From Neobacillus niacini (lineage in GTDB: Bacteria; Bacillota; Bacilli; Bacillales; Cytobacillaceae), in NCBI RefSeq assembly GCF_030817595.1, contig NZ_JAUSZN010000001.1:5630001-5694000 (forward strand): a stretch of DNA of 64,000 bases. The letters are read 5' to 3'. The notes beneath the pieces were generated by a model. That model was not told where the DNA came from. It did no database searches and saw nothing but the letters and a program-made list of their open reading frames with translations. Below, piece by piece: positions 44,024 to 53,343 of the stretch. The position numbers and the translations under genes are program-made. Numbering within the stretch: the first letter of the stretch is position 1; each line of letters starts with the position of its first letter.

Positions 44024-46441
44024 ATGAGTTTCGATCATCAGCATATCGAGAAAAAGTGGCAAAAGAAATGGGAAGAAGAAAAGACATTTAAAACAAGTGA
44101 AGAATTTGATAAACCAAACTTCTACGCATTAGATATGTTTCCTTATCCATCGGGAGCAGGACTACATGTAGGACACCCTGAAGGCTACACCGCTACAGAT
44201 ATTCTTGCACGCCTAAAGAGAATGCAAGGATATAATGTTCTACATCCAATGGGCTGGGATGCATTTGGTTTACCTGCAGAGCAATATGCATTAGATACTG
44301 GAAACGACCCAGCAGAATTCACAGAAAAGAATATTAACACGTTCCGCAGACAAATTAAATCATTAGGTTTCTCATACGACTGGGATCGTGAAGTAAATAC
44401 AACAGATCCGGAATACTATAAATGGACACAATGGATTTTCTTGAAGCTTTGGGAAAAAGGTCTTGCGTATATTGATGAAGTAGCGGTTAACTGGTGCCCG
44501 GCACTTGGTACCGTATTGGCAAATGAAGAAGTCATTGATGGTAAGAGTGAACGCGGTGGACACCCTGTTGAACGCAGACCAATGAAGCAGTGGATGTTAA
44601 AAATTACTGCATACGGTGATCGTTTACTAGAGGACTTAGAAGAGCTTGACTGGCCAGAGAGTCTTAAAGAAATGCAACGCAACTGGATAGGCCGATCTGA
44701 GGGTGCTGAAGTGACCTTTGCTATTGATGGACATGATGAAACATTTACTGTGTTTACGACTCGTCCTGATACCCTTTTTGGTGCAACATATGCGGTGCTT
44801 GCTCCTGAACATTCTTTTGTTGATAAAATTACAACAGCGGAGCAGCGGGCAGCAGTTGATGCATATTTAGATAAAGTAAAGACGAAGAGTGATCTTGAGC
44901 GAACAGATCTTGCGAAAGAAAAAACAGGTGTTTTTACTGGTGCGTATGCTATCAATCCTGCAAATGGCGAAAAAATGCCAATCTGGATTGCTGATTATGT
45001 ATTAGTAAGCTATGGTACGGGTGCCATCATGGCGGTACCGGCACATGATGAGCGCGACTATGAGTTTGCAAAACAATTTGACCTTCCGATCAAGCAAGTG
45101 GTAGCGGGAGGAAGTGTTGAAACTGAAGCGTATACAGGTGATGGCGAGCATATTAACTCTGAATTCTTAAATGGGTTAAATAAAGAAGAAGCAATCACCA
45201 AGATGATTTCCTGGTTGGAAGAAAAGGGAATTGGTACGAAGAAGGTAACGTTCCGTCTACGCGATTGGCTGTTCAGCCGCCAGCGTTATTGGGGTGAGCC
45301 GATTCCAATTATCCATTGGGAAGATGGTACGATGACTGCCGTTCCAGAAGATCAGCTGCCGTTAACGTTACCGAAAACAACCAATATTAAGCCTTCTGGA
45401 ACGGGAGAATCACCGCTTGCCGTGATTGAAGATTGGGTAAACGTCGTGGACCCAGAAACCGGTAAGAAGGGCCGTCGCGAAACAAATACAATGCCTCAAT
45501 GGGCAGGAAGCTGCTGGTATTATTTACGCTATATTGATCCAAAAAATGATCAAGCACTTGCTTCAAAAGAAAAATTAGAACACTGGCTTCCTGTTGATGT
45601 ATACATTGGCGGGGCAGAACACGCTGTTCTTCACTTATTGTACGCTCGTTTCTGGCACAAGGTCCTTTGTGATATCGGCGTTGTATCAACAAAAGAACCA
45701 TTCCAAAAACTGTTCAACCAAGGAATGATTCTTGGTGAAAACAATGAAAAGATGAGTAAATCAAAAGGGAATGTTGTAAATCCTGATGATATCGTTGACA
45801 GCCATGGCGCAGATACACTTCGTTTATATGAAATGTTTATGGGACCACTTGACGCTTCAATCGCATGGTCTACAAATGGTCTTGATGGATCCCGACGTTT
45901 CCTTGATCGGATTTGGCGTTTGATGGTGGAGGAAAATGGAGAATTAAATCCTAAAATTCAAGAGAATGAAGAAGCCTCTAATTTAGAAAAGGTTTACCAT
46001 CAAACAGTGAAAAAGGTAACCGAGGATTATGAAGGCTTAAGATTTAATACCGCGATTTCACAAATGATGGTATTTATTAACGAAGCATATAAAGCAACTG
46101 TTCTTCCAAAGCACTACATGGAAGGTTTTGTGAAAATGCTTGCCCCAGTAGCTCCTCATGTTGCTGAAGAACTTTGGGAGAAGCTAGGGTCTAGCGGTAC
46201 GATTGCATATGAAACTTGGCCAGCATATGATGAAGCGAAATTAGTGGATGATGAAGTTGAAATTGTCATCCAAGTGAATGGGAAGGTAAAGACTAAATTA
46301 CTTGTACCGACAGATGCCAGCAAAGAGGCATTAGAAGGAATTGCAATGGACGATGAACGAGTAAAAGAACAAATCGAAGGTAAAACGATTCGCAAAGTGA
46401 TCACTGTTCCTGGTAAACTTGTTAATATCGTAGCTAATTAA
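44024..46441 (+). CDS. leuS: leucyl-tRNA synthetase LeuS
   Basis: Charges tRNA-Leu. Class I signature [19 protein letters not shown] (HIGH) near residue 40, the CP1 editing domain with [13 protein letters not shown] and [15 protein letters not shown], the KMSKSKGN loop near residue 575 and the leucine-specific insertion. 805 residues. The start follows AAGGAAGG. Regulated by the T-box at 43500-43747. Confidence 0.98.
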   Translation: MSFDHQHIEKKWQKKWEEEKTFKTSEEFDKPNFYALDMFPYPSGAGLHVGHPEGYTATDILARLKRMQGYNVLHPMGWDAFGLPAEQYALDTGNDPAEFTEKNINTFRRQIKSLGFSYDWDREVNTTDPEYYKWTQWIFLKLWEKGLAYIDEVAVNWCPALGTVLANEEVIDGKSERGGHPVERRPMKQWMLKITAYGDRLLEDLEELDWPESLKEMQRNWIGRSEGAEVTFAIDGHDETFTVFTTRPDTLFGATYAVLAPEHSFVDKITTAEQRAAVDAYLDKVKTKSDLERTDLAKEKTGVFTGAYAINPANGEKMPIWIADYVLVSYGTGAIMAVPAHDERDYEFAKQFDLPIKQVVAGGSVETEAYTGDGEHINSEFLNGLNKEEAITKMISWLEEKGIGTKKVTFRLRDWLFSRQRYWGEPIPIIHWEDGTMTAVPEDQLPLTLPKTTNIKPSGTGESPLAVIEDWVNVVDPETGKKGRRETNTMPQWAGSCWYYLRYIDPKNDQALASKEKLEHWLPVDVYIGGAEHAVLHLLYARFWHKVLCDIGVVSTKEPFQKLFNQGMILGENNEKMSKSKGNVVNPDDIVDSHGADTLRLYEMFMGPLDASIAWSTNGLDGSRRFLDRIWRLMVEENGELNPKIQENEEASNLEKVYHQTVKKVTEDYEGLRFNTAISQMMVFINEAYKATVLPKHYMEGFVKMLAPVAPHVAEELWEKLGSSGTIAYETWPAYDEAKLVDDEVEIVIQVNGKVKTKLLVPTDASKEALEGIAMDDERVKEQIEGKTIRKVITVPGKLVNIVAN

Positions 46442-46448
46442 TTGGGAA

Positions 46449-46470
46449 TCCCCCTGTTCAGCAGGGGGGA
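46449..46470 (+). promoter_or_regulatory. GC-rich hairpin between leuS and ytwF
   Basis: TCCCCCTG-TTCAG-CAGGGGGGA, 8-bp stem with no T run, 15-20 nt before the ytwF binding site. It may be an mRNA processing or stabilising element. Confidence 0.5.
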
Positions 46471-46492
46471 ACCCTTAAATAGGGGTGGAATT

Positions 46493-46798
46493 ATGGATGA
46501 AATTCAGATTATTACGCCAGAGGAATTAAAGAAAAAGCTCGAAGAAGGGGAAAAACTTGAGCTTGTAGACGTAAGGGAAGATGAAGAGGTAGCACAAGGC
46601 ATGATTCCGGGTGCCAAACATATCAAAATGGGCGAAATTCCTGCTAACCTCGACTATTTTGACAAAGATAAAGAATATATCTTTATATGCCGTTCTAGCC
46701 ATCGCAGTGGAAATGTATGCTACTACCTGCAGGGACAAGGCTATAAAGTTCGTAATATGATTGGCGGAATGCTTGCATGGCCAGGAGAGGTAGAATAA
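46493..46798 (+). CDS. ytwF: rhodanese-like sulfurtransferase YtwF
   Basis: Single rhodanese domain: LELVDVREDEEVAQGMIPGA, then the active-site loop FICRSSHRSGNVCYYL with the catalytic Cys near residue 66. 101 residues from the ATG at 46493 (AGGGGTGG upstream). The sulfur donor and acceptor are unknown. Follows leuS without a terminator, so it is likely cotranscribed. Confidence 0.87.
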   Translation: MDEIQIITPEELKKKLEEGEKLELVDVREDEEVAQGMIPGAKHIKMGEIPANLDYFDKDKEYIFICRSSHRSGNVCYYLQGQGYKVRNMIGGMLAWPGEVE

Positions 46799-46828
46799 AC
46801 GATTCCATTAGAGGAATCGTTTTTTTTA
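46799..46828 (+). terminator. terminator after ytwF
   Basis: ACGATTCC-ATTAGA-GGAATCGT and eight T. Confidence 0.92.
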
Positions 46829-46894
46829 TGCATATAATTTTTAATTTTCAGAAAAAGTGGGAAGAATGTTAGAAAACCCAAAGGAGGGAGTCCA

Positions 46895-47080
46895 ATGATT
46901 CAGGTTAAATTGTTCGACCGTGAGCATGAAAAAGATTTAGAAAAGGAAATGAACCGCTTTTTAAGGGGTCTTGATGAAAAGAAATTACTGGATATTAAAT
47001 ATAACGTAGCAGCATTACCAGAGGATGAAGAGGAAGATCAAATCTATTGTTTTTCAGCAATGATTATTTACAAGGCCTGA
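46895..47080 (+). CDS. cse60: sporulation protein Cse60
   Basis: 61 residues: MIQVKLFDREHEKDLEKEMN then a core ending YCFSAMIIYKA. This is the short Cse60 family, described in B. subtilis as a sigma-E-dependent sporulation protein. AAAGGAGGGAG precedes the start. I could not identify a sigma-E promoter by eye. Supports a spore-forming host. Confidence 0.85.
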   Translation: MIQVKLFDREHEKDLEKEMNRFLRGLDEKKLLDIKYNVAALPEDEEEDQIYCFSAMIIYKA

Positions 47081-47096
47081 TAAAATGATCAGGCCT
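47073..47096. repeat. inverted repeat containing both stop codons of cse60 and ytfP
   Basis: AGGCCTGAT-AAAATG-ATCAGGCCT, a perfect 9-bp stem. Each gene ends GCC TGA in its own arm. No T run follows. Confidence 0.75.
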
Positions 47097-48366
47097 GATA
47101 TGATTTCTTTGCAGAAATAGCTGCATTGGTCCCGGCAAGCCGCCCTGTAACCAGTGCTGAGGTAATGTTGTATCCACCTGTATACCCATGGACATCAAGA
47201 ATCTCACCGCAAAAGTACAGACCACCCATCAATTTTGATCCCATTGTCTGCGGTTCAATTTCTTTGACGGAAACGCCGCCGCCGGTTACGAATGCCTTTT
47301 CCAACGGTAAGGTGCCATTTACTTTAATTAAGAATTGTTTACAGCTTTTCACAAAGGTGCGAATTTTCTCATTTGAAATCGTTGCGCCCTGTTCTGACGG
47401 ATCAATTTCATTCCGCTCCAGCAGAAACAAAAGATACCGTTCAGGGACAAGCCCTTTTAATGTGTTTTTTATGCTTTTTTTCGGCTCGCTTTTGACGAGT
47501 TTCACAATTTCTTGAAAAAACTCTTCTTCTTTTTTATCTGGAATCACATCAAGACTCATGGTAGCCTCGTGTAACTTCCACTTTTTCATTGCCTTCACCA
47601 CAAATTGACTGCAGCGAAGGACTGCTGGACCACTAAGTCCGAAATGGGTAAAAATCATATCCATCCTGTGTGTGATAATCGCTTTTCCTTTTGGATTCAG
47701 TACACTTAACTCAATATCCCGTAATGACAGACCCTGGAGTGATTTATTTTTAATAAAGGGTTCATTTGAGGTGACAGGCACCTCAGTAGGAAACAGTTCC
47801 GTAATGGTATGACCGGCTTTTTCAGCCCATGCATAGCCGTCTCCAGTAGAGCCAGTATGAGGAACTGATTTACCGCCGACTGCTATGACAACAGATTTTG
47901 CTTCAATTTCAGTGCAGTTTTTTAATTTGACAGAAGAAACATGACCATCTTTATAAACAACATCCGCAACGGGGCTATTGGTGTATACCTTCACCTTAAG
48001 CTTTTCTAATTGGTCCAAAAGGGCATCGACCACTGACTGGGCTTTATTCGAAACCGGGAACATCCTGCCATGGTCTTCTTCCTTTAAGGCAATCCCCAAT
48101 TTTTCAAAGAACTTAATAATATCTTCATTACTAAATATTGAAAAAGCACTGTATAAAAATTTCCCGTTACCAGGCAAATGTTTAATGATTTCCTCAACAG
48201 GGAGACGATTGGTGACATTACAGCGGCCGCCTCCGGAAATCGCCAGCTTCCTTCCAAGCTTGTCTCCTTTATCAATTAATAGGACGTTTAACCCCTTTTC
48301 TCCAGCTGCAATCGCAGCCATTAGACCTGAGGGTCCACCGCCGATTACAACAACATCATACTCCAT
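47089..48366 (-). CDS. ytfP: FAD-dependent oxidoreductase YtfP (HI0933-like)
   Basis: Flavoprotein of the HI0933/YhiN family. It has the N-terminal dinucleotide-binding motif [20 protein letters not shown], the family segment [16 protein letters not shown], and C-terminal [13 protein letters not shown] and [19 protein letters not shown]. 425 residues from the ATG at 48366 (GGTGG upstream); an alternative start lies at 48402. The physiological reaction is unknown. Confidence 0.88.
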   Translation of the reverse strand: MEYDVVVIGGGPSGLMAAIAAGEKGLNVLLIDKGDKLGRKLAISGGGRCNVTNRLPVEEIIKHLPGNGKFLYSAFSIFSNEDIIKFFEKLGIALKEEDHGRMFPVSNKAQSVVDALLDQLEKLKVKVYTNSPVADVVYKDGHVSSVKLKNCTEIEAKSVVIAVGGKSVPHTGSTGDGYAWAEKAGHTITELFPTEVPVTSNEPFIKNKSLQGLSLRDIELSVLNPKGKAIITHRMDMIFTHFGLSGPAVLRCSQFVVKAMKKWKLHEATMSLDVIPDKKEEEFFQEIVKLVKSEPKKSIKNTLKGLVPERYLLFLLERNEIDPSEQGATISNEKIRTFVKSCKQFLIKVNGTLPLEKAFVTGGGVSVKEIEPQTMGSKLMGGLYFCGEILDVHGYTGGYNITSALVTGRLAGTNAAISAKKSYQA

Positions 48367-48563
48367 ACATCCACCAACTTTATGTAAATTCATTTCCTGC
48401 ACATTCTTCCATTATAAACATATTTTACGAAATTTAGCACGGCTGTTAGTGGCATCGAAGCAAAAAGAGTTGTAAACTACTAATAGTGTGCAAAATTGTG
48501 TTTTCCTAAAGATTGCTCATATACACACAAACTTTTTCTTCACTGGGAAGGGATCCTAATTTT

Positions 48564-50186
48564 ATGTCGTCAAAGCTTATAAGAGGAACATTTATTTTAA
48601 CATTGGGTACCATTATTTCCAAGGTACTTGGCTTGTTATATGTCATACCCTTTTATCAAATTGTAGGCTCAGAAGGAACAGCATTGTACCAGTATTCTTA
48701 CATACCCTACACGATCTTTATAAGTATAGCCACAGCGGGTGTGCCGCTTGCTGTTTCAAAATTTATTTCAAAGTATAATGCACTTGAAGAATATGCGGTT
48801 GGGCGTAGATTGTTCAAATCTGGGCTAGTTATGATGCTTTTAACGGGAATCGTTTCATTTTTAATTTTGTATTTTTCAGCACCGTTAATAGCTGACATGA
48901 TTATCTCCGAAAAAGATGATGTCGAATCAAGGGTAAACGATATCATCACGGTTATTCGTGCTGTAAGTTTTGCATTGATTGTTATCCCGTTTATGAGTTT
49001 AATTAGAGGATTTTTTCAAGGGCATCAATCAATGGGACCATCCGCTGTATCTCAAGTGGTAGAACAAATTGTTCGGATTACCTTCACACTTGCAGGAGCC
49101 TATATCGTCATAAATTTTTTAAATGGAAGTATTGTAACAGCCGTAAGTGTTGCGACCTTTGCTGCGTTTGTTGGGGCAATTGGCAGTTTGGTGGTTTTAT
49201 TTTGGTACTGGTATAAACGAAAACCACATTTAGACGAGCTTCTCCAACACGATAAAGGAACTGCACAAGTATCGTTAAAGGAAATTTATAAAGAAATCAT
49301 TATATATGCAGCTCCGTTTGTATTTGTTGGGGTTGCCAATCCATTATTTCAAGCGATTGATCAAGTGACTTTTACCCGTGCAATGGAGGAGATTGGTAAT
49401 AGTTATAAAGCGGCGGAGGCTGCATTCTCTATTCTAAATTTTGAATCCCATAAAATTGTGATTATCCCTGTATCTCTTGCGACAGGTTTCTCATTGGCTC
49501 TTGTTCCAAGTATCACGAAGGCATTTGTTGAAGGTGATCGGAATGCGTTAAAACAGCAATTAAATCAAACCTTCCAAGTCTTATTGTTCTTAACACTGCC
49601 GGCAGCAATCGGACTTTCTATTTTAGCAGAGCCGATCTACACGATATTTTATGAGCATAAAGAGCTTGGATTCGAAGTACTAAGAGCCTATGCCCCAGTT
49701 GGAATTTTATTTTCTTTATTTTTAGTAACGAGTTCCATTCTGCAGGGAATCAATGAACAACGATGGACAGTATTAAGTTTGTTAGTAGGTTTACTTATTA
49801 AATTGTCGCTTAATATTTCGCTAATTACGATGTTTGAAACAAAAGGTGCTGTATACGCAACAGCTCTTGGATACATTGGAGCGATAGTGATTCAATTACT
49901 TGTTATTAAGAATTATGCAAAATATCCATTTTTATTTGTTTGGAGAAGGAGCTTGTTAATCGTTATTTTTGCTGGAATTATGTGGGCTGGGACCGAAATC
50001 GTTTATCAGCTCCTATTGTTCGTTCTAACTCCGGAGTCTAAGTTCCAATCACTAGTAATGATCATTGCTTGTGCAGGTGTAGGAGCTGTCATCTATTTTT
50101 ACCTTGGATTAAAAACCGGACTTGTAAACAGACTATTTGGTGATAGGGTTGACCGAATTAAGCGGAAATTAAGATTGACCAATTAA
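48564..50186 (+). CDS. murJ: lipid II flippase MurJ (YtgP)
   Basis: MOP-superfamily membrane protein with about fourteen helices, beginning SSKLIRGTFILTLGTIISKV. In B. subtilis the YtgP orthologue acts as MurJ, flipping lipid II for peptidoglycan synthesis. Charged residues of the central cavity appear in LIRGFFQGHQSMGPSA. 540 residues from the ATG at 48564 (AAGGGAT upstream). Paralogues such as SpoVB exist, but gene position favours YtgP. Confidence 0.85.
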   Translation: MSSKLIRGTFILTLGTIISKVLGLLYVIPFYQIVGSEGTALYQYSYIPYTIFISIATAGVPLAVSKFISKYNALEEYAVGRRLFKSGLVMMLLTGIVSFLILYFSAPLIADMIISEKDDVESRVNDIITVIRAVSFALIVIPFMSLIRGFFQGHQSMGPSAVSQVVEQIVRITFTLAGAYIVINFLNGSIVTAVSVATFAAFVGAIGSLVVLFWYWYKRKPHLDELLQHDKGTAQVSLKEIYKEIIIYAAPFVFVGVANPLFQAIDQVTFTRAMEEIGNSYKAAEAAFSILNFESHKIVIIPVSLATGFSLALVPSITKAFVEGDRNALKQQLNQTFQVLLFLTLPAAIGLSILAEPIYTIFYEHKELGFEVLRAYAPVGILFSLFLVTSSILQGINEQRWTVLSLLVGLLIKLSLNISLITMFETKGAVYATALGYIGAIVIQLLVIKNYAKYPFLFVWRRSLLIVIFAGIMWAGTEIVYQLLLFVLTPESKFQSLVMIIACAGVGAVIYFYLGLKTGLVNRLFGDRVDRIKRKLRLTN

Positions 50187-50215
50187 ACTCCTAAAAAATG
50201 AAGGAGGATTACGCT

Positions 50216-50935
50216 TTGAGAATCGATAAAATGCTCGCTAATTTAGGTTTTGGCAGTCGAAAAGAAGTAAAGCAGCTTTTAAAAAGCGGAGCTGTTAAAG
50301 TTGACGATGTGGTCGTAAAAGACCCTAAACTGCATGTAGATACAAATAATCAAATTGTTACCTTAAACGGTGATGTAATTGAATATAAAGAATTTATCTA
50401 TTTAATGATGAACAAACCACAAGGCGTATTGTCAGCAACAGAGGATAGCGCTCAGGAGACAGTTATTGATTTATTGGAACTAGAGGACCAAGTATATGAG
50501 CCTTTTCCAGTCGGACGATTGGACAAGGATACCGAAGGCTTATTACTGATTACAAATGATGGTCAATTGGCTCATAAGCTGTTATCACCAAAAAAACATG
50601 TTCCGAAGACTTATTTTGCAGTGATAGACCAAGAGGTAACGGATGAAGACGTAAAGGCTTTTGCAGAGGGAGTTACCCTTGATGATGGGTACGAAACAAA
50701 ACCAGGTGAGCTCAAAATTTTGAAATCCGGTATACGTTCAGACATCGAACTGACGATCACCGAAGGGAAGTTCCATCAAGTCAAAAGAATGTTTGAAGCC
50801 GTTGGAAAGAAAGTTGTTTACCTAAAACGGATTTCTATGGGACCCTTACCACTTGATGAAACACTTGAACTAGGGGAGTATAGAGAACTAACGGATGAAG
50901 AGATAGAATTACTGAGGGACTACCAGGTGAAATAA
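50216..50935 (+). CDS. ytzG: 16S/23S rRNA pseudouridine synthase (RsuA/RluB type, YtzG)
   Basis: Isomerises uridine in rRNA. N-terminal S4 domain (RIDKMLANLGFGSRKEV), then the synthase domain with the catalytic Asp in FPVGRLDKDTEGLLLITND and the C-terminal GKFHQVKRMFEAVG. The TTG at 50216 follows AAGGAGG by 10 nt and gives 239 residues; the ATG at 50198 overlaps the binding site. The exact target uridine cannot be told from sequence. Confidence 0.9.
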   Translation: MRIDKMLANLGFGSRKEVKQLLKSGAVKVDDVVVKDPKLHVDTNNQIVTLNGDVIEYKEFIYLMMNKPQGVLSATEDSAQETVIDLLELEDQVYEPFPVGRLDKDTEGLLLITNDGQLAHKLLSPKKHVPKTYFAVIDQEVTDEDVKAFAEGVTLDDGYETKPGELKILKSGIRSDIELTITEGKFHQVKRMFEAVGKKVVYLKRISMGPLPLDETLELGEYRELTDEEIELLRDYQVK

Positions 50936-50941
50936 AGCCAA

Positions 50942-50986
50942 CATAAGGAAAAGGACAAGGCATCGTGCCTTGTCCTTTTCCTTATG
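50942..50986. terminator. long terminator shared by ytzG and dps
   Basis: A perfect 21-bp stem, CATAAGGAAAAGGACAAGGC (plus A) on the left, a 3-nt loop TCG, and the exact complement on the right. The dps stop codon is inside the right arm. Unusually long for a terminator. Confidence 0.9.
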
Positions 50987-51428
50987 CTTGTAGGAAGGAT
51001 GTTAACATCCAATTGTGTTTACTAAGTTTTTCGATTAATTCTGTGAACATGTCACTAGTTACCTCGTCATTGTTCTGTTCGGCAACCACCTTACCTTCCT
51101 TTAACTCAGAGATAAGCTGGGAGAAATCATGAACAACATTTTGTACCATTTCTTCTGCCGTCTGGCTCTCAGCAGTTTCTTCAATAGAGGCAAATTGGAT
51201 GTATTCCTTTAAGGTTGAAATTGGCTTTCCACCTGCAATTAATAACCGTTCAGCTAATTCATCGATTGTTCCTGCTGCCTCTTCATATAATTCCTCGAAT
51301 TTCGCATGTAAAGTGAAAAAGTGTGGTCCTTTAACATACCAGTGGAAGCGATGAAGTTTTGTATATAATACATTCCAGTTTGCGAGTTGTTGATTCATTA
51401 CTTGTTCTAATGTCAATGTTTGTGTCAT
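50982..51428 (-). CDS. dps: Dps-family ferritin-like DNA-protection protein
   Basis: Dodecameric iron-storage protein that oxidises Fe2+ with peroxide and protects DNA. Ferroxidase ligands are in HRFHWYVKGPHFFTLHAKFE and the later ELYEEAAGTIDELAERLL. 148 residues. The start follows AGGAGGTATG. A perfect PerR box lies upstream, matching peroxide induction of MrgA/Dps in Bacillus. It differs from the stress-controlled Dps of B. subtilis in being placed beside ytzG; MrgA is the other possible name. Confidence 0.92.
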   Translation of the reverse strand: MTQTLTLEQVMNQQLANWNVLYTKLHRFHWYVKGPHFFTLHAKFEELYEEAAGTIDELAERLLIAGGKPISTLKEYIQFASIEETAESQTAEEMVQNVVHDFSQLISELKEGKVVAEQNNDEVTSDMFTELIEKLSKHNWMLTSFLQA

Positions 51429-51461
51429 TGTTTCATACCTCCTAATTTCTTATCTGTTTTA

Positions 51462-51490
51462 ATTATAACACATATTAATTAAAAGTAAAT
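51462..51490 (-). promoter_or_regulatory. promoter of dps
   Basis: On the minus strand TGTTATAAT (extended -10, 51462-51470) preceded at about 16 nt by TTTACT. Confidence 0.65.
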
Positions 51491-51496
51491 ATTAAA

Positions 51497-51511
51497 TTAT
51501 AATAATTATAA
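51497..51511. promoter_or_regulatory. perfect PerR box
   Basis: TTATAATAATTATAA matches all 15 positions of the PerR consensus TTATAATNATTATAA. It lies just upstream of the dps promoter and about 105 nt before speD on the other strand. Confidence 0.85.
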
Positions 51512-51617
51512 ATAAGGTTAGTTCGATAAATGTAAGTAACAATTTATTAAAATGGGTAATCTAAAAATATTTACTACAGAATCCCACGTTTTGAAAATAC
51601 AAAAGGGGGAAGGTCAC

Positions 51618-52424
51618 ATGAAACTGACACCTAAAGAAACCATTGAATTACATGGTTTTAATAATTTGACCAAATCATTAAGCTTTAATATGTACGATAT
51701 TTGTTACACACGATCGAGAGAAGAGCGTGAGGCATATTTAAAGTATATTGATGAACAATATAGTGCAGAAAGATTACAAAAAATCCTAACGCATGTATCT
51801 GATATTATTGGAGCACATGTATTGAATGTAGCGAGCCAGGATTTTGAACCAGCTGGTGCGAGTGTTACACTGCTTGTCTCAGAGGGGCCGGTTGAAAATG
51901 CGCCGTCAGAGCATTTTGAAGAGTCGCCTGGACCGCTGCCAGAATCGGTGGTAATGCAGTTAGATAAAAGCCATATCACGGTTCATACATACCCTGAATA
52001 TCATCCAGATGAAGGGATTAGTACCTTTAGGGCAGATATCGACGTTTCGACCTGTGGGGAGATTTCTCCGCTTAAAGCGCTGCATTATCTGATTCGTTCT
52101 TTCGAAACAGACGTCATGACAATAGATTATCGTGTCCGTGGTTTTACAAGAGATAAGGATGGATATAAGTTATTTATTGATCATGAGATCAGTTCGATTC
52201 AGAATTATATTCCTGAAGACGTCGGCGACCTATTCGACATGATTGACGTAAATGTGTATCAAGAAAATATTTTCCATACAAAGTGTAAGCTTCGGGAATT
52301 TGATTTAAACAACTATTTATTTGGCTATAAAAAAGAAACATTACAACCAGATGAGTTAATTGAAATTACCGAGAGAATAAAGGTTGAGATGGATGAAATT
52401 TTTTATGGCAAGAACATCCAATAA
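51618..52424 (+). CDS. speD: S-adenosylmethionine decarboxylase, E. coli type (SpeD)
   Basis: Makes decarboxylated SAM for spermidine synthesis. It follows the E. coli SpeD sequence closely: [20 protein letters not shown], the cleavage site [13 protein letters not shown] (Ser118 becomes the pyruvoyl group), [31 protein letters not shown] and [13 protein letters not shown]. 268 residues, against 264 in E. coli; B. subtilis has the short class of about 126. The ATG at 51618 follows GGGGGAAGG. No speE is nearby. Confidence 0.94.
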   Translation: MKLTPKETIELHGFNNLTKSLSFNMYDICYTRSREEREAYLKYIDEQYSAERLQKILTHVSDIIGAHVLNVASQDFEPAGASVTLLVSEGPVENAPSEHFEESPGPLPESVVMQLDKSHITVHTYPEYHPDEGISTFRADIDVSTCGEISPLKALHYLIRSFETDVMTIDYRVRGFTRDKDGYKLFIDHEISSIQNYIPEDVGDLFDMIDVNVYQENIFHTKCKLREFDLNNYLFGYKKETLQPDELIEITERIKVEMDEIFYGKNIQ

Positions 52425-52480
52425 ATGACGATTTTATTGATCGCTTATATATGTCGAATGGTAGCCAAAAAGAAAGCGCG

Positions 52481-52510
52481 CAGCTTTACTAAAAAGTAAG
52501 GCTGTTTTTT
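52481..52510 (+). terminator. terminator after speD
   Basis: CAGCTTTACT-AAAA-AGTAAGGCTG followed by six T. Confidence 0.88.
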
Positions 52511-52563
52511 GCGTTGATGGTGTAAAATAGAATTCATAAGATTTTAATAAGTAGGAGAATAGT

Positions 52564-53289
52564 ATGTTCTTAAAAAAAGTGACATTATTAAAAGAAAAGA
52601 TTCCAACCTTTAACCTCTATCCCTTTTCGATACCAGCAATTAAGAGCTTTGATGAGATTAAAATAGACAGGAACGTCACCTTTTTTGTAGGAGAAAATGG
52701 GTCGGGTAAATCTACTTTATTAGAAGCAATAGCGGACAAATGCGGCTTTAATACAGCTGGAGGCGGAAGAAATAATTCTTATGATGTGTATGAAACAGAT
52801 TCTGAGCTTAGCCAATTCATAAGGCTTTCCTGGATGCCAAAGGTAACAAATGGTTTCTTTTTACGTGCAGAATCATTTTATCATTTTGCTACCCATATTG
52901 ATGAGGTGGATGAGAACGGGTTTAAAGATTACGGTGGAAAATCATTGTTACAACAATCCCATGGAGAATCATTTTTGTCACTATTTTTAAATCGATTTAA
53001 TGGGGAAGCCATTTATCTGTTAGATGAACCGGAGGCTGCATTATCTCCTGCAAGGCAATTAACCCTCCTGAAAATCATTCATGACCTCGAAACACAAGGT
53101 GATTCCCAGTTTATCATTGCCACTCATTCTCCTATACTATTGGGGTATCCGGATGCAGACATCTATAGCTTCGACAATGGTGAAATTTCAATGATAAACT
53201 ATGAAGACACAGACCATTACAGCATAACAAAATATTTTTTAGAAAATAGAAAGAGATTTCTTCATGAGCTTTTTAAAGAAGACGAGTAG
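52564..53289 (+). CDS. stand-alone AAA/ABC-type ATPase (COG3910-like)
   Basis: Single-domain ATPase, 241 residues. Walker A GENGSGKST (about residues 45-53), an ABC-like signature QQSHGESFLSLF, Walker B IYLLDEPEAALSP and switch His in ATHSPILLG. There is no membrane segment and no partner gene beside it. The SHGES signature and short arm between the two halves suit the SMC/Rad50-related predicted ATPases rather than transporters. The start follows AGGAGAA. Role unknown. Confidence 0.85.
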   Translation: MFLKKVTLLKEKIPTFNLYPFSIPAIKSFDEIKIDRNVTFFVGENGSGKSTLLEAIADKCGFNTAGGGRNNSYDVYETDSELSQFIRLSWMPKVTNGFFLRAESFYHFATHIDEVDENGFKDYGGKSLLQQSHGESFLSLFLNRFNGEAIYLLDEPEAALSPARQLTLLKIIHDLETQGDSQFIIATHSPILLGYPDADIYSFDNGEISMINYEDTDHYSITKYFLENRKRFLHELFKEDE

Positions 53290-53300
53290 TAGCTATAGAA

Positions 53301-53343
53301 AAAGCAGTGATACCCAAAGGAATGGATATCACTGCTTTTTTGC
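53301..53343. terminator. terminator shared by the ATPase and permease genes
   Basis: AAAGCAGTGATA and TATCACTGCTTT with a 14-nt loop and a T run; the permease stop codon lies in the right arm. Confidence 0.85.
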
